From Pseudoalteromonas sp. MM1 (GTDB taxonomy: Bacteria; Pseudomonadota; Gammaproteobacteria; Enterobacterales; Alteromonadaceae): a stretch of DNA of 64,000 nucleotides. Of this stretch, positions 35,189 to 42,984 are shown piece by piece (the first letter of the stretch is position 1; every line of letters starts with the position of its first letter). The translations under genes and the position numbers were made by a program. The DNA is taken from positions 1 through 64,000 of the forward strand of contig NZ_AP027923.1 of the NCBI RefSeq assembly GCF_030296835.1, in the 5' to 3' direction. The notes beneath the pieces are model-generated. The model was not told where the DNA came from. It saw nothing but the letters and a program-made list of their open reading frames with translations, and did no database searches.

Positions 35189-35806
35189 TTAATCGTATTT
35201 AGCTTCTAACTCATTAGCAGTATGAAACTTCTCGTGGCTTTGTAATTGCTCATCGTACTTTACAAGGTGTTTAAAGTGGGCAAGTTGGCCTGAGTTTTTA
35301 ACTATTTCTACAATAAACGACATCATAATATCGGCACCGGTAAGGGTGTCGCCTACTAAGTAACGCTTACCTTGTAGTCGGTCGTTAAAGTAGCTAATTA
35401 CTTTTACGGTTTCTGCGTCAGCGTAATTTTCTAGAAAGGTTGTTTTAGCGCCATCCTTTAAAACAAACATTTTAAGTAGTAGTGGCAAAATAGCTGAGCT
35501 TTCAGCAAAGTGTAACCATTGTTGATAATCTACATATTCAGCAGTGCCAGCATTTGGCGCAAATTTTCCGTTACCGTATTTAGTAATTAAGTAATCGGTA
35601 ATGGCGCCAGATTCAGTAACAATTAAACCATCGTCTTCAATCACTGGCGACTTACCTAATTGGTGCACTTTTTTAAGTTCGTCAGGCGCTAAAAAGGTTT
35701 CTGTATTGCGTTGGTAGGCAACAATTTCGTAATCAACATCTAGCTCTTCTAAAAGCCAAATAATACGTTTAGAACGCGATTTATTTAAATGGTGTAGTTT
35801 TATCAT
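35189..35806 (-). CDS. Glutathione S-transferase
   Basis: A 205-residue cytosolic GST. The N-terminal thioredoxin fold (residues about 1-80) contains LNKSRSKRIIWLLEELDVDY with the likely catalytic Ser/Arg region, then GKSPVIEDDGLIVTESGAI, whose cis-Pro and ESGAI contact glutathione. The helical C-terminal domain follows, with GDTLTGADIMMSF. It conjugates glutathione to electrophiles. The CurA-like reductase gene lies 48 bases upstream in the same direction, so the two may act together against reactive carbonyl compounds; this is inferred from their proximity. Confidence 0.92.
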   Translation of the reverse strand: MIKLHHLNKSRSKRIIWLLEELDVDYEIVAYQRNTETFLAPDELKKVHQLGKSPVIEDDGLIVTESGAITDYLITKYGNGKFAPNAGTAEYVDYQQWLHFAESSAILPLLLKMFVLKDGAKTTFLENYADAETVKVISYFNDRLQGKRYLVGDTLTGADIMMSFIVEIVKNSGQLAHFKHLVKYDEQLQSHEKFHTANELEAKYD

Positions 35807-35854
35807 GTCAGTCCTTGTTGGCGTTACTGCATGTGCAGTAACGCTTTGTAAAAT

Positions 35855-36883
35855 TTAAAGAGGCTCGTTAATTTTAACAACGGTTTTGCCAAAGTTTTTA
35901 CCACTAAGCATGTCGTTAAATGCGCTTATGGTGTTTTCTATACCTTCTACCATGTGCTCGCGGTATTGTACTTTGCCATCGCGTAGCCATTTTTGCATGT
36001 CTTGTGCAAATTCGTCGTAGCGGTGGCCGTAATCGTCAAAAATTATAAAGCCTTGCATTTTAATACGCTTAGTAAGCAATTGCCCCATTAGCATACCCAT
36101 ACGATCAGGCCCCTCTGGTAAGCTTGTTGCGTTATACTGCGATACTAAACCACACAGCGGTACACGTGCTGCGGTATTAAGTAGGGGTAATACGGCGTCA
36201 AACACTTTGCCGCCCACATTTTCGTAATAAACATCTATGCCGTTATCACACGCTTTTTCTAGTTGCTCTGCAAAGTCATCGGCTTTGTGGTCAATACAGG
36301 CATCAAAGCCTAGCTTTTCAACGGCATGGGCACATTTTTCGCTGCCACCAGCAACGCCTACCACTTTACAGCCTTTAATTTTAGCTATTTGACCAACTGT
36401 TGCACCAACGGGCCCCGTTGCTGCGGCTACTACTACCGTTTCGCCTTCTTTAGGTGCGCCAATATCAAGTAAACCCATGTAGGCTGTAAATCCTGGCATA
36501 CCCATAATACCCAGTGCGTACGAAGGATTCTCTGGCTCTTTACCTAATTGCATTAAGCCTTCGCCGTTAGTGATGGCGTAGTCTTGCCAACCGGTGTAGG
36601 CAAGTACCCATTCACCTTCGTTAAATTTATCGTTTTTAGACTCTTCTACTTGGCATACGGTAGCGCCTACCATTACATCGCCTACATTAACCGGATCGGC
36701 ATACGACTTTGCATCGCTCATGCGGCCACGCATGTATGGGTCAAGTGATAGGTAAATAGTGCGTAGCAGCACCTCGCCATCTTTAAGCGCTGGTAACTCT
36801 ACTGTTTTAAGTTCAAAGTTTTCATCGGTAGGGGCGCCATGTGGGCGTGATGCTAAAGTAAGTTGACGACTAGTTGCAGACAT
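35855..36883 (-). CDS. curA: NADPH-dependent MDR-family oxidoreductase (CurA-like)
   Basis: The 342-residue zinc-independent medium-chain reductase has an N-terminal GroES-like domain with YLSLDPYMRGRM. The nucleotide-binding motif AAATGPVGATVGQIAK (about residue 155) is followed by GCKVVGVAGG, and the YENVGGKVFDAVLPLL signature is typical of alkenal/curcumin reductases. Family members reduce the double bond of alpha,beta-unsaturated carbonyls. It is followed by the GST gene, which suggests a small detoxification operon. The symbol reflects the family rather than a proven substrate. Confidence 0.88.
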   Translation of the reverse strand: MSATSRQLTLASRPHGAPTDENFELKTVELPALKDGEVLLRTIYLSLDPYMRGRMSDAKSYADPVNVGDVMVGATVCQVEESKNDKFNEGEWVLAYTGWQDYAITNGEGLMQLGKEPENPSYALGIMGMPGFTAYMGLLDIGAPKEGETVVVAAATGPVGATVGQIAKIKGCKVVGVAGGSEKCAHAVEKLGFDACIDHKADDFAEQLEKACDNGIDVYYENVGGKVFDAVLPLLNTAARVPLCGLVSQYNATSLPEGPDRMGMLMGQLLTKRIKMQGFIIFDDYGHRYDEFAQDMQKWLRDGKVQYREHMVEGIENTISAFNDMLSGKNFGKTVVKINEPL

Positions 36884-37060
36884 AAAAATCTCCTTTTGGG
36901 TTAACCCACTTAACGAATGTTTATGCGTTTAATAACCTGATTGGCATAAACAATAATGCGCGCTAAGTAGTATAAATATGTACAAATTTGTACCTTATAA
37001 CAGGAGTTTTGGGCGGGGGGCTGTTAATTCAACCTTTACAGAGTATTTATTCTAAATGGT

Positions 37061-37549
37061 TTATTTTAGCTTGCTAAAAATATGGCTATCGTAAAATACA
37101 CCGTCTTTATAAATAGCTTGTTTTAGTATGGCTTCGGCTTCAAAGCCGCATTTAGTCAGTGCCTTTATAGAGCCTGTATTGCCAGTAAATACAGCGCCAA
37201 AAATGCGGTTTAGGTTTGAGCTTTTAAATGCATCATCGCAAATTTGCAAAATAGCTTGGCTCATTACTCCTTGCCCCCAAAAGTGGCTATTAAGCCAATA
37301 GCCTATTTCGCCACTGCGGCTATATTCAAATTCTCCGGGGGTGATACCAATACACCCTGCAAATTGCTCATTTACAATAATGGCCTTAATAATGCCGTTT
37401 TTAGAGCCTTGGTTTATCCACCAATCCGCGTCGGCTTGCGTATACGGGAACGGAATTTTAGACGATAGAAAACGCGTAACCTGTTCATCGTTTAAGGTAT
37501 TAATAATGTGTGGCGCGTCTTGTGGTTTAAAGTCTCTTAGGGTGATCAT
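37061..37549 (-). CDS. GNAT-family N-acetyltransferase (RimJ/RimL type)
   Basis: A 162-residue acetyltransferase from the ATG at 37549; an in-frame start at 37591 would add 14 residues. Recognisable parts are ITLRDFKPQDAPHI at the N-terminus, GEIGYWLNSHFWGQGVMSQA with the acetyl-CoA binding loop, and FTGNTGSIKALTKCGFEAEA near the C-terminus, the usual RimJ/RimL pattern. The substrate may be a protein N-terminus or a small molecule. There is no clear Shine-Dalgarno. It is divergent from anmK. Confidence 0.85.
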   Translation of the reverse strand: MITLRDFKPQDAPHIINTLNDEQVTRFLSSKIPFPYTQADADWWINQGSKNGIIKAIIVNEQFAGCIGITPGEFEYSRSGEIGYWLNSHFWGQGVMSQAILQICDDAFKSSNLNRIFGAVFTGNTGSIKALTKCGFEAEAILKQAIYKDGVFYDSHIFSKLK

Positions 37550-37696
37550 TGTTTTAATTAAGTGTGTGGTGTATACGGGGCAACTTAGCAAGCAATTAGG
37601 GATTGCACAATCTCAAAGATTAACCGTTTACGCCTATAACTTTGTTTTAAAGTACTCTAATATAAGCAAAATATGATACCTGTTTAAGATACCTTT

Positions 37697-38902
37697 ATGC
37701 ACCCACACATAGCCGCCCTTTATAATAGCGCCCAAAAGCCAAGCCGTTTAATTATAGGTTTAATGAGCGGTACCTCGCTAGATGGGCTCGATGTAGCACT
37801 GTGTAAAGTAACGGGGGCGGGTATAAATACTCAAATTGAAGTTTTAAACTTTACCACCGTTGAGTATAACAACGAGTATAAAACTAAAATAAAGCAGGTA
37901 TTTGCTAAACGAGAGTGCGATTTAGAATTAGTAACCTTACTGCACCCGTGGGTTGGTAAACTCCATGGCGATATGGTTAATCAGTGCTTACATACTTGGC
38001 AGGTAAATCCGGCAAGTATTGATGTAATAGCCAGCCACGGGCAAACAATTTACCACTGCCCACAGTCGCAGCATAATCATAAAAGCTTTACTAATGGCAC
38101 ACTACAAATTGGCGATAGCGACCAAATAGCCGTTACTACCGGTATAACAACAATTGGTGATTTTAGGCAAAAGCACATAGCAGCAGGGGGCGAAGGTGCA
38201 CCGCTTGCGGTATATGGTGATTACTTATTTTTTGCAAACCCCAATGAGAACCGCATTTTATTAAACATGGGTGGTATTGCTAATTTAACGTTTTTACCTA
38301 AAAGCGGTGATGCAAATAGCGTATTTAGTAGCGACATAGGCCCAGGTAACACCATTATGGATGCGTACGTACAGCAGAATTTTAAAGGCATGCACTTTGA
38401 TGATGGCGCTAAAATAGCTAGAGCTGGCGAGGTTAATTCACTCTTATTAAATGCATTGTGTAGTAACGCGTTTTTTAAGCTTGCGCTGCCTAAAACAACG
38501 GGGCCTGAGGTATTTAATTTAGCGTATTTGCATGCTGCTCAGCTGCAAACAAATACACAGCACTTAAGCCATGAAGATGTAATGGCAACTTTAAATATGT
38601 TTAGCGCGGCGGCAATTGCAAATGCATTAAATGAATGCGCGCAAAGTGCTAACGAGTGTGTGGTGTACGCAAGTGGTGGCGGTATTCATAACCCGTTATT
38701 AATGGCGCATCTTAATGCGCTGTGCCCAAGTATAAAAGCGTTTAAAAATACTGATGATTTAGGCATAAACCCCGATGCCAAAGAAGCCGTACTATTTGCT
38801 ATTTTAGCCAACGAATGCCTAGCCGGTGAGCAGCAACACCTAAATAACACTGCGCAGGGTATTGCTGGAGTTACTATGGGTAAAGTAAGTTTTGCAGATT
38901 AA
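37697..38902 (+). CDS. anmK: Anhydro-N-acetylmuramic acid kinase
   Basis: Phosphorylates 1,6-anhydro-N-acetylmuramic acid in peptidoglycan recycling, giving MurNAc-6-phosphate. The 401-residue product shows LIIGLMSGTSLDGLDVALC at the N-terminus, the IGDFRQKHIAAGGEGAPLA motif, LLNMGGIANLTF and SDIGPGNTIMDAY, and a C-terminal VYASGGGIHNPLLM, all typical of AnmK. It is somewhat longer than the E. coli protein (about 369). No murQ or nagZ lies beside it. Confidence 0.94.
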   Translation: MHPHIAALYNSAQKPSRLIIGLMSGTSLDGLDVALCKVTGAGINTQIEVLNFTTVEYNNEYKTKIKQVFAKRECDLELVTLLHPWVGKLHGDMVNQCLHTWQVNPASIDVIASHGQTIYHCPQSQHNHKSFTNGTLQIGDSDQIAVTTGITTIGDFRQKHIAAGGEGAPLAVYGDYLFFANPNENRILLNMGGIANLTFLPKSGDANSVFSSDIGPGNTIMDAYVQQNFKGMHFDDGAKIARAGEVNSLLLNALCSNAFFKLALPKTTGPEVFNLAYLHAAQLQTNTQHLSHEDVMATLNMFSAAAIANALNECAQSANECVVYASGGGIHNPLLMAHLNALCPSIKAFKNTDDLGINPDAKEAVLFAILANECLAGEQQHLNNTAQGIAGVTMGKVSFAD

Positions 38903-38929
38903 GCTTTTATAAGTTCGTATACCAACACA

Positions 38930-39415
38930 CTAAAAAAACGAAAATAAACTTGAGCTCATATTACGAAAGTATTTTTTAACGCCATGGGGCTTAGTTTTGC
39001 TTTTAAGGGCTTGCTGATTTTTATAACCAGCCTCAAACGCATTTACTTGCATATCAAACTGTAAACTATTTTTTAAAGTGGTGTTTAAGCCATGCAGCAT
39101 TAATTGCATTACTAAGCAGTGGCTTTGGGTAATTTTACTTAATGTTAAATACACATAACCGCGTTCTAAATCGGCATTATTCAATGTTTTTTCAGTAAAA
39201 TATTGTGCATCACGCGCACTAGGATACGTTGCGCTCAACGAAATAATATCGTTTTCGTGGGCGTCGTCAGGCAATACGCATTGCAGCGTTATTTCATGCA
39301 TAGCACTGGCTTGCAAGGTTAACTGCTCGTATTCCATTGTGTGGCCCATCGCCGCAGAGAGAGGATCTTCAAAAGACTGTAACGCAAATGTGAGTTGCGT
39401 CATTGGTGTGCTCAT
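38930..39415 (-). CDS. Hypothetical protein
   Basis: A 161-residue soluble protein with no signal peptide or membrane segment. The first 120 residues look like a beta-rich domain (LTFALQSFEDPL, EITLQCVLPDDAHENDIISL). The tail is basic and aromatic (KTKPHGVKKYFRNMSSSLF). I do not recognise a family. It converges on anmK, 27 bases from its stop codon. Confidence 0.65.
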   Translation of the reverse strand: MSTPMTQLTFALQSFEDPLSAAMGHTMEYEQLTLQASAMHEITLQCVLPDDAHENDIISLSATYPSARDAQYFTEKTLNNADLERGYVYLTLSKITQSHCLVMQLMLHGLNTTLKNSLQFDMQVNAFEAGYKNQQALKSKTKPHGVKKYFRNMSSSLFSFF

Positions 39416-39805
39416 TTACTTCAACTTCTTAGATTATAAAAAATACAGTTCGAGTTTAAATTATCACCTATTTTGATTGCAGTTTTATGACAAGTTGCAC
39501 TTAATCGGATAATCGCTTTTTTTTTGATCAAAAAAGGATCTTTATTGTTCTTTCTCATTCAACTTTGGAATAGTTTGTCACACATCTTGAATAAAGAGCC
39601 ATATGTGGCAAGGCCTATAGCGGTGGGGTGTTGTTCCTTTTTTGGGTTTTTCTCATAGACCTTTCTTCATAGGGAATAGAGTTTGGTTTTTAGGCTTAAA
39701 CTAATTAAAACACCAAGTAGAGATCCTAAATAAATATTCATACTTATCTTTTTTGATTTAATAATGTATGGATAGCGGTTTATTCTAGTAACACATATTA
39801 AAGGA
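39416..39805. other. AT-rich intergenic region before the cassette cluster
   Basis: A 390-base stretch without a plausible coding frame. It contains a run of nine T residues and the palindrome TTTTTTGATCAAAAAA (39520-39535) followed by GGATCTTTATTG. I see no transposon end, attachment site or RNA gene. Confidence 0.4.
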
Positions 39806-40200
39806 GTGTCCTGAAAGTCAAGCTACCTGACATTAAATATGTAGTAAGTCGGCTATGAGCGATAACCGCTCATTGAGACCAAAGTAGAGCGAACGAGTTA
39901 GCAGCTAGGTAGCTGCTTAAAATCAATGAGTTAACCTGCTTAACTGCTCAGGCTAGCGGCCCCTGTACGTGTAAAAAATATAATTGCTTATTAAGGAAAA
40001 TTTAGGTGTAATGAATACATAATAAGCACTGAGCAATGCAGGGAAAGTTTACATAACACTAGCTTAGCTGATTAAATCAGCGAGGAAAGTGAGAGCCTCC
40101 AAAAAGCAAATTCCCATAGCATAAACAACACCAACTCTGACACACCGAGCAGGTAGCGGCTCAGTCCAACAAGCGATCATGCAACACAAACAGCGTGTCG
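39806..40200 (+). other. Structured non-coding stretch, possible remnant of a group II intron 5' domain
   Basis: Starts GTGTCCTGAAAGTCAAGC and contains many short stems: GAGCG-ATAAC-CGCTC, GCAGCT-AGGT-AGCTGC, GCTGAT-TAA-ATCAGC, and GAGG-AAAGTGAGAG-CCTC. The start and the GAGGAAAGTG...CCTC hairpin recall domain I of bacterial group II introns, where the latter type of loop carries the exon-binding sequence. However, the fifth base is C rather than the usual G, and I find no domain V or intron-encoded protein. The identity is therefore tentative; I am confident only that this is a non-coding, hairpin-rich segment. Confidence 0.3.
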
Positions 40201-40233
40201 CATAAATACTAAAATGTTGGTTTTGAGGAATTC

Positions 40234-40614
40234 ATGCTATCTATCGCTGAACAAAACAAAGAAGTGTATGTAAAGTCTTACTGTCAGAATTGGTTAAGGC
40301 TGCTCTCTCTACAAAAGTTCAACGAAGCCCAGAAACTATTGGATTGTCCAAACAGCTACGGAGAAACTTGGACTGAAGCCAAATTAATGTTTGCTGTACA
40401 GGAATATTACAACAATACATCGCCAGTAACATTCCATAATGAAGACCTTTCCAAATGTTTTCCTGAATATTTTGAAACCGAATCTGGAAACCTAATTTTT
40501 GGTTTTTATCTTCCGTCTAATAGTGAGATTACGGATTTAACCGTGGAGTTTGAGTTTATCCCGCAAGGTAATGGATTTTATGTAGCAACTATCAACGACG
40601 TCCATGTGTTGTAA
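40234..40614 (+). CDS. Integron-cassette-like hypothetical protein
   Basis: A 126-residue acidic soluble protein (SIAEQNKEVYVKSYCQNWLR at the start, FEFIPQGNGFYVATINDVHVL-like end). There is no signal peptide or membrane helix. I do not recognise the family; its size and composition resemble small cassette-borne or immunity-like proteins. The sequence AATTCATG at the start has TTGAGG just upstream. An attC-like site begins only 8 bases after the stop codon, as expected of a gene cassette. Confidence 0.7.
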   Translation: MLSIAEQNKEVYVKSYCQNWLRLLSLQKFNEAQKLLDCPNSYGETWTEAKLMFAVQEYYNNTSPVTFHNEDLSKCFPEYFETESGNLIFGFYLPSNSEITDLTVEFEFIPQGNGFYVATINDVHVL

Positions 40615-40621
40615 TAGGCAC

Positions 40622-40711
40622 GCATATAACAACTCGCTCACTTCGTTCGCTGGGACGCCTACACGCAGGGTGGCTTCGCCATTATGCCCTATGTGCCTGT
40701 GCCCGTTATTG
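40622..40711 (+). other. attC-like recombination site 1
   Basis: GCATATAACAACTCGC on the left and GTGCCCGTTATTG on the right provide inverted AAC/GTT core sites. Between them are CACGCAGGG and CCCTATGTG, which pair imperfectly, and a small TGGC-TTC-GCCA hairpin. Its position 8 bases after a small gene and its length of about 90 bases fit an integron cassette site. It shares its left end (ACGCATATAACAA, spanning the first bases) with attC-like site 2. Confidence 0.55.
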
Positions 40712-40834
40712 AAAAGTTGAGGCTGTAGAATTACTCTTTTTAGGAAGGTATCCTACTATTCTTTGTTGCTTTTAACCTTGAATCCATCTATTCACTGTGA
40801 TCTAATAGATATTATTCACCCACGGTAAACTGTT

Positions 40835-41020
40835 ATGGCTAACTATAAGCCTGACTTATCCTGTCAAAAATAAATTCATTCCTATCAATTTCGCTGAGCA
40901 AATTTTGCCTGGCACATTTGAATATGCCCTTTGTTAAATTGTCGAAAATAAAATCGATTTATTGGGATTTGACGCGTGGTATAACAACGACAAAACGGGC
41001 GCGGCAAACATTGCCTTGTT
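40835..41020 (+). pseudogene. N-terminal remnant of an IS1182-family transposase
   Basis: Starting at ATG 40835, the translation MANYKPDLSCQ is followed by a frameshift at a run of A residues. The next frame reads NKFIPINFAEQILPGTFEYA, then one stop codon, then IVENKIDLLGFDAWYNNDKT. This matches the conserved N-terminus of IS1182-type transposases (PGTFEH..L, IDLSVFD..Y.ND.TG). The rest of the transposase is absent. The fragment is too broken to be expressed and lies between two cassette-like genes. Confidence 0.75.
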
Positions 41021-41198
41021 CATAATATATAAAAACTGCGAAACACGATGCATTAAGAAGAGAAAGCCCTTTTAACCTAAAATAAAGCCACTTCAACCCC
41101 CGTAATTCCTTCCAAAAAACCAATTAAAACAATATCAAACACTTCTATATTCTGTGTAAAAATACAGTAATCAATTGAACCAAAATAGGAACTCAGCT

Positions 41199-41264
41199 AT
41201 GGTCTATTTATCAATAAAAATAAATAAAAAACGAGTTAATCTACGGGCTCGGTATATGCAATGA
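41199..41264 (+). CDS. Conserved short ORF (21 residues), copy 1
   Basis: Encodes MVYLSIKINKKRVNLRARYM plus one residue, with AGGAA nine bases upstream. The region from about 41176 is closely related to 48932-49024, where a parallel ORF reads MVCISIKANKKRINLQARCG before its end. Differences between the copies fall mostly at third codon positions or give similar residues. The stop lies 21 bases before the DUF2200 gene. It could be a leader peptide or the broken start of a larger gene; expression is unproven. Confidence 0.35.
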   Translation: MVYLSIKINKKRVNLRARYMQ

Positions 41265-41285
41265 AGATGAGGGTAAGGATTTAAA

Positions 41286-41654
41286 ATGGAAGACGCACAA
41301 AAACAAGATGAGCAAATTGCACGCATGGTTTTTGCAGACATTTACCCTTTGTACGTTGCAAAAATAGAGCGAAAAAATCGAAGTGAAGAAGAGCTTCAGG
41401 AAGTGATTTTATGGCTTACGGGGTACAACAAGACAGTCCTGCAAACAATGATAGATAGTCAGGTCACATTTACAGAGTTTTTTGCAAAGGCGACGCTCAA
41501 TCCAAATGCAAAACTAATAACAGGAAAAATCTGTGGTTATAAAGTTGAAGGCATTAAAACGCCTTTGACTCAGCAAGTAAGGTATCTAGACAAGTTAGTA
41601 GATGAACTTGCCAAAGGAAAAGCAATGGAGAAAATCCTGAGAAAGCCAAAATAG
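41286..41654 (+). CDS. DUF2200 family protein
   Basis: The 122-residue protein is recognised from VFADIYPLYVAKIERKNRSE, EVILWLTGYN, LITGKICGYKVEGI and the basic C-terminal segment RYLDKLVDELAKGKAMEKIL, the conserved blocks of DUF2200. The family is small and cytosolic, with no established function; members often occur in mobile contexts. GAGGGTAAGG precedes the ATG. An attC-like site follows 10 bases after the stop, so it appears to be a cassette gene. Confidence 0.85.
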   Translation: MEDAQKQDEQIARMVFADIYPLYVAKIERKNRSEEELQEVILWLTGYNKTVLQTMIDSQVTFTEFFAKATLNPNAKLITGKICGYKVEGIKTPLTQQVRYLDKLVDELAKGKAMEKILRKPK

Positions 41655-41663
41655 CAATGTACG

Positions 41664-41728
41664 CATATAACAAGGCCAAGCAATATCGTTCGCTATGCAC
41701 TCTGACAGATTTGTTGGTGGCGTTAGCT
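41664..41728 (+). other. attC-like recombination site 2
   Basis: The left arm CATATAAC-AAGG-CCAAGCAA pairs with TTGTTGG-TGGC-GTTAGC on the right: AAC/GTT cores outside, CCAAGCAA with TTGTTGG inside, and one unpaired base, as in attC L''/L' boxes. It lies between the DUF2200 stop and the GTG of the next gene, 33 bases before it. Confidence 0.65.
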
Positions 41729-41760
41729 GCTTTGAGGTCAATCATTAGTAAGGTGTCATA

Positions 41761-42642
41761 GTGAGAATTTTAGTAACAGGCTCTGCGGGTAGAGTCGGGC
41801 GTGCAATCTATATTAAATTAATGCGCACCCATGACGTGGTCGGCATTGATAAAACGCCTTGCTCAACAACTGATTACATTGGCGATATTCTTGATAGTGA
41901 TTTGATTGATCGGGCTCTTAAAAATGTTGATGCCGTCATTCATACAGCGGCTCTTCATGCTCCCCATGTTGGTTTAGTACCTGATTCAGCGTTTCAATCT
42001 ATCAACGTAGGCGCGACCGAAAAACTTGCCCTGGCTGGATTAAAAGCAGGTATTAAGCACTTTATTTTTACCAGCACTACTGCATTGTACGGCTATGCTT
42101 CGACACCTAAAGGTATTGCAGGTTGGGTTAATGAAGACGTTACTCCTCAACCCAAGTCGATTTATCATAAAAGTAAAATTGCGGCTGAAGCTAAGCTAGA
42201 AGAAATTTCAAAGTTGTTTCAGCTTCCAGTTACTGTGCTGCAAATGTCGAGATGCTTTCCTGAACCTGCGGATTTAATGGCAGTATTTCGCCTTACTCGT
42301 GGCATAGATGCTCGCGATGTAGCAAACGCACATTTATGTTCTGTGGAAAAACGCTTAAGTGGTTTTAATCGTTTTATAATCTCAGGCGCTACACCTTTTC
42401 AACTTTCTGATTGTGAAGCTCTATATACTGATGCTGCATCTGTCATCGAGCGTCAATGTCCTGACATCGCCCTAGCATTTAAACAAAGAAATTGGCAACT
42501 ACCCCAGAGATTGGATCGCGTATATGATTCATCGTCTGCATGTGAGAAATTAGGGTGGTCACCTATACATAGTTTTAAAAGCGTTTTGGAAATGCTAGAT
42601 ACTGAAACACCAGAAGTATTGCCAATTTCTAAACGCAGCTAA
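41761..42642 (+). CDS. NAD(P)-dependent epimerase/dehydratase (extended SDR)
   Basis: A 293-residue extended short-chain dehydrogenase starting at GTG. It has the cofactor motif RILVTGSAGRVGRAIY, the D59-like acidic residue in GDILDSDLID, VIHTAALHAPHV, the Ser/Thr of FIFTSTTALYG, and the catalytic YHKSK. These indicate a working oxidoreductase or nucleotide-sugar epimerase-like enzyme, though the substrate is unknown. TAAGGTG lies upstream. It is placed between attC-like sites 2 and 3, and its stop codon overlaps the left end of site 3, so it is probably a cassette gene. Confidence 0.85.
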   Translation: MRILVTGSAGRVGRAIYIKLMRTHDVVGIDKTPCSTTDYIGDILDSDLIDRALKNVDAVIHTAALHAPHVGLVPDSAFQSINVGATEKLALAGLKAGIKHFIFTSTTALYGYASTPKGIAGWVNEDVTPQPKSIYHKSKIAAEAKLEEISKLFQLPVTVLQMSRCFPEPADLMAVFRLTRGIDARDVANAHLCSVEKRLSGFNRFIISGATPFQLSDCEALYTDAASVIERQCPDIALAFKQRNWQLPQRLDRVYDSSSACEKLGWSPIHSFKSVLEMLDTETPEVLPISKRS

Positions 42643-42707
42643 CAAAGCAATTAAGAATGATTCGGCATGGGCAGCGTTTTTACTATGCATTGGTTTTAAC
42701 ATTAGGC
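42638..42707 (+). other. attC-like recombination site 3 (Vibrio-type, right core mutated)
   Basis: GCTAACAAAGCAATTAAGAA with GATTCGGCATGGGCAGCG and TTTTTACTATGCATTGGTTT matches the common attC pattern of Vibrio-like chromosomal integrons. The translated form of such sites is often annotated as DUF3265, and an open frame of that kind (MIRHGQRFYYALVLTL) starts here at 42657. The right core reads CATTAGGC where TGTTAGGC is expected, so the GTT of the crossover site is changed and the site may be inactive. Confidence 0.7.
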
Positions 42708-42934
42708 AAGGCGAGTTCGCCCTCAGTACACTTTTTTAAAAGTTTTTACTTTTCCCCTAAACCCGTTTGCAAGTTTAGTTTATCGATAGCTGCCTGTATT
42801 AGCCCATGGCCCATCTTTTATTCACTAAGTTTCACTGTAATTAGTACTTTAAAGCTAGTGGAGTAAGTTCCAGCTTGATAAGTAACTTTCAGAGACTGTG
42901 TAATAATATTGTTTATAACAGCGCTATTAAAATA

Positions 42935-42968
42935 GCCCTGTGTTAAACGTAACGTGTAACACAGGGGC
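42935..42968 (-). terminator. Terminator of the cotH-porin cluster
   Basis: CCCTGTGTTA (42936-42945) pairs with TAACACAGGG (42957-42966), with extra pairing outside (TAGC/GCTA). On the minus strand it is followed by TATTTT. It lies about 17 bases beyond the porin stop codon. Confidence 0.8.
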
Positions 42969-42984
42969 TAAACACTAAAGCGCA

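Noticed and set aside
39510..39560. T run, TTTTTTGATCAAAAAA palindrome and GGATCTTTATTG resembling unwinding elements of a replication origin
   Set aside because: No DnaA boxes and no dnaA, gidA/mioC or rep gene nearby. AT-rich palindromes of this kind are common in AT-rich genomes.
40960..41020. Possible attC end (GGTATAACAACGAC) before the DUF2200 gene
   Set aside because: These bases belong to the decayed transposase frame (DAWYNNDKT), so the resemblance to an attC core is coincidental.
41221..41280. Possible attC or promoter repeat shared between 41.2 and 49.0 kb
   Set aside because: The similarity follows a reading frame with substitutions mostly at third codon positions, so it is better explained as a duplicated short ORF than as a recombination site.
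42657..42866. Plus-strand frame of 69 codons starting MIRHGQRFYYALVLTL
   Set aside because: It is the translation of an attC-like site (the DUF3265 pattern) and continues into non-coding sequence; not a gene.
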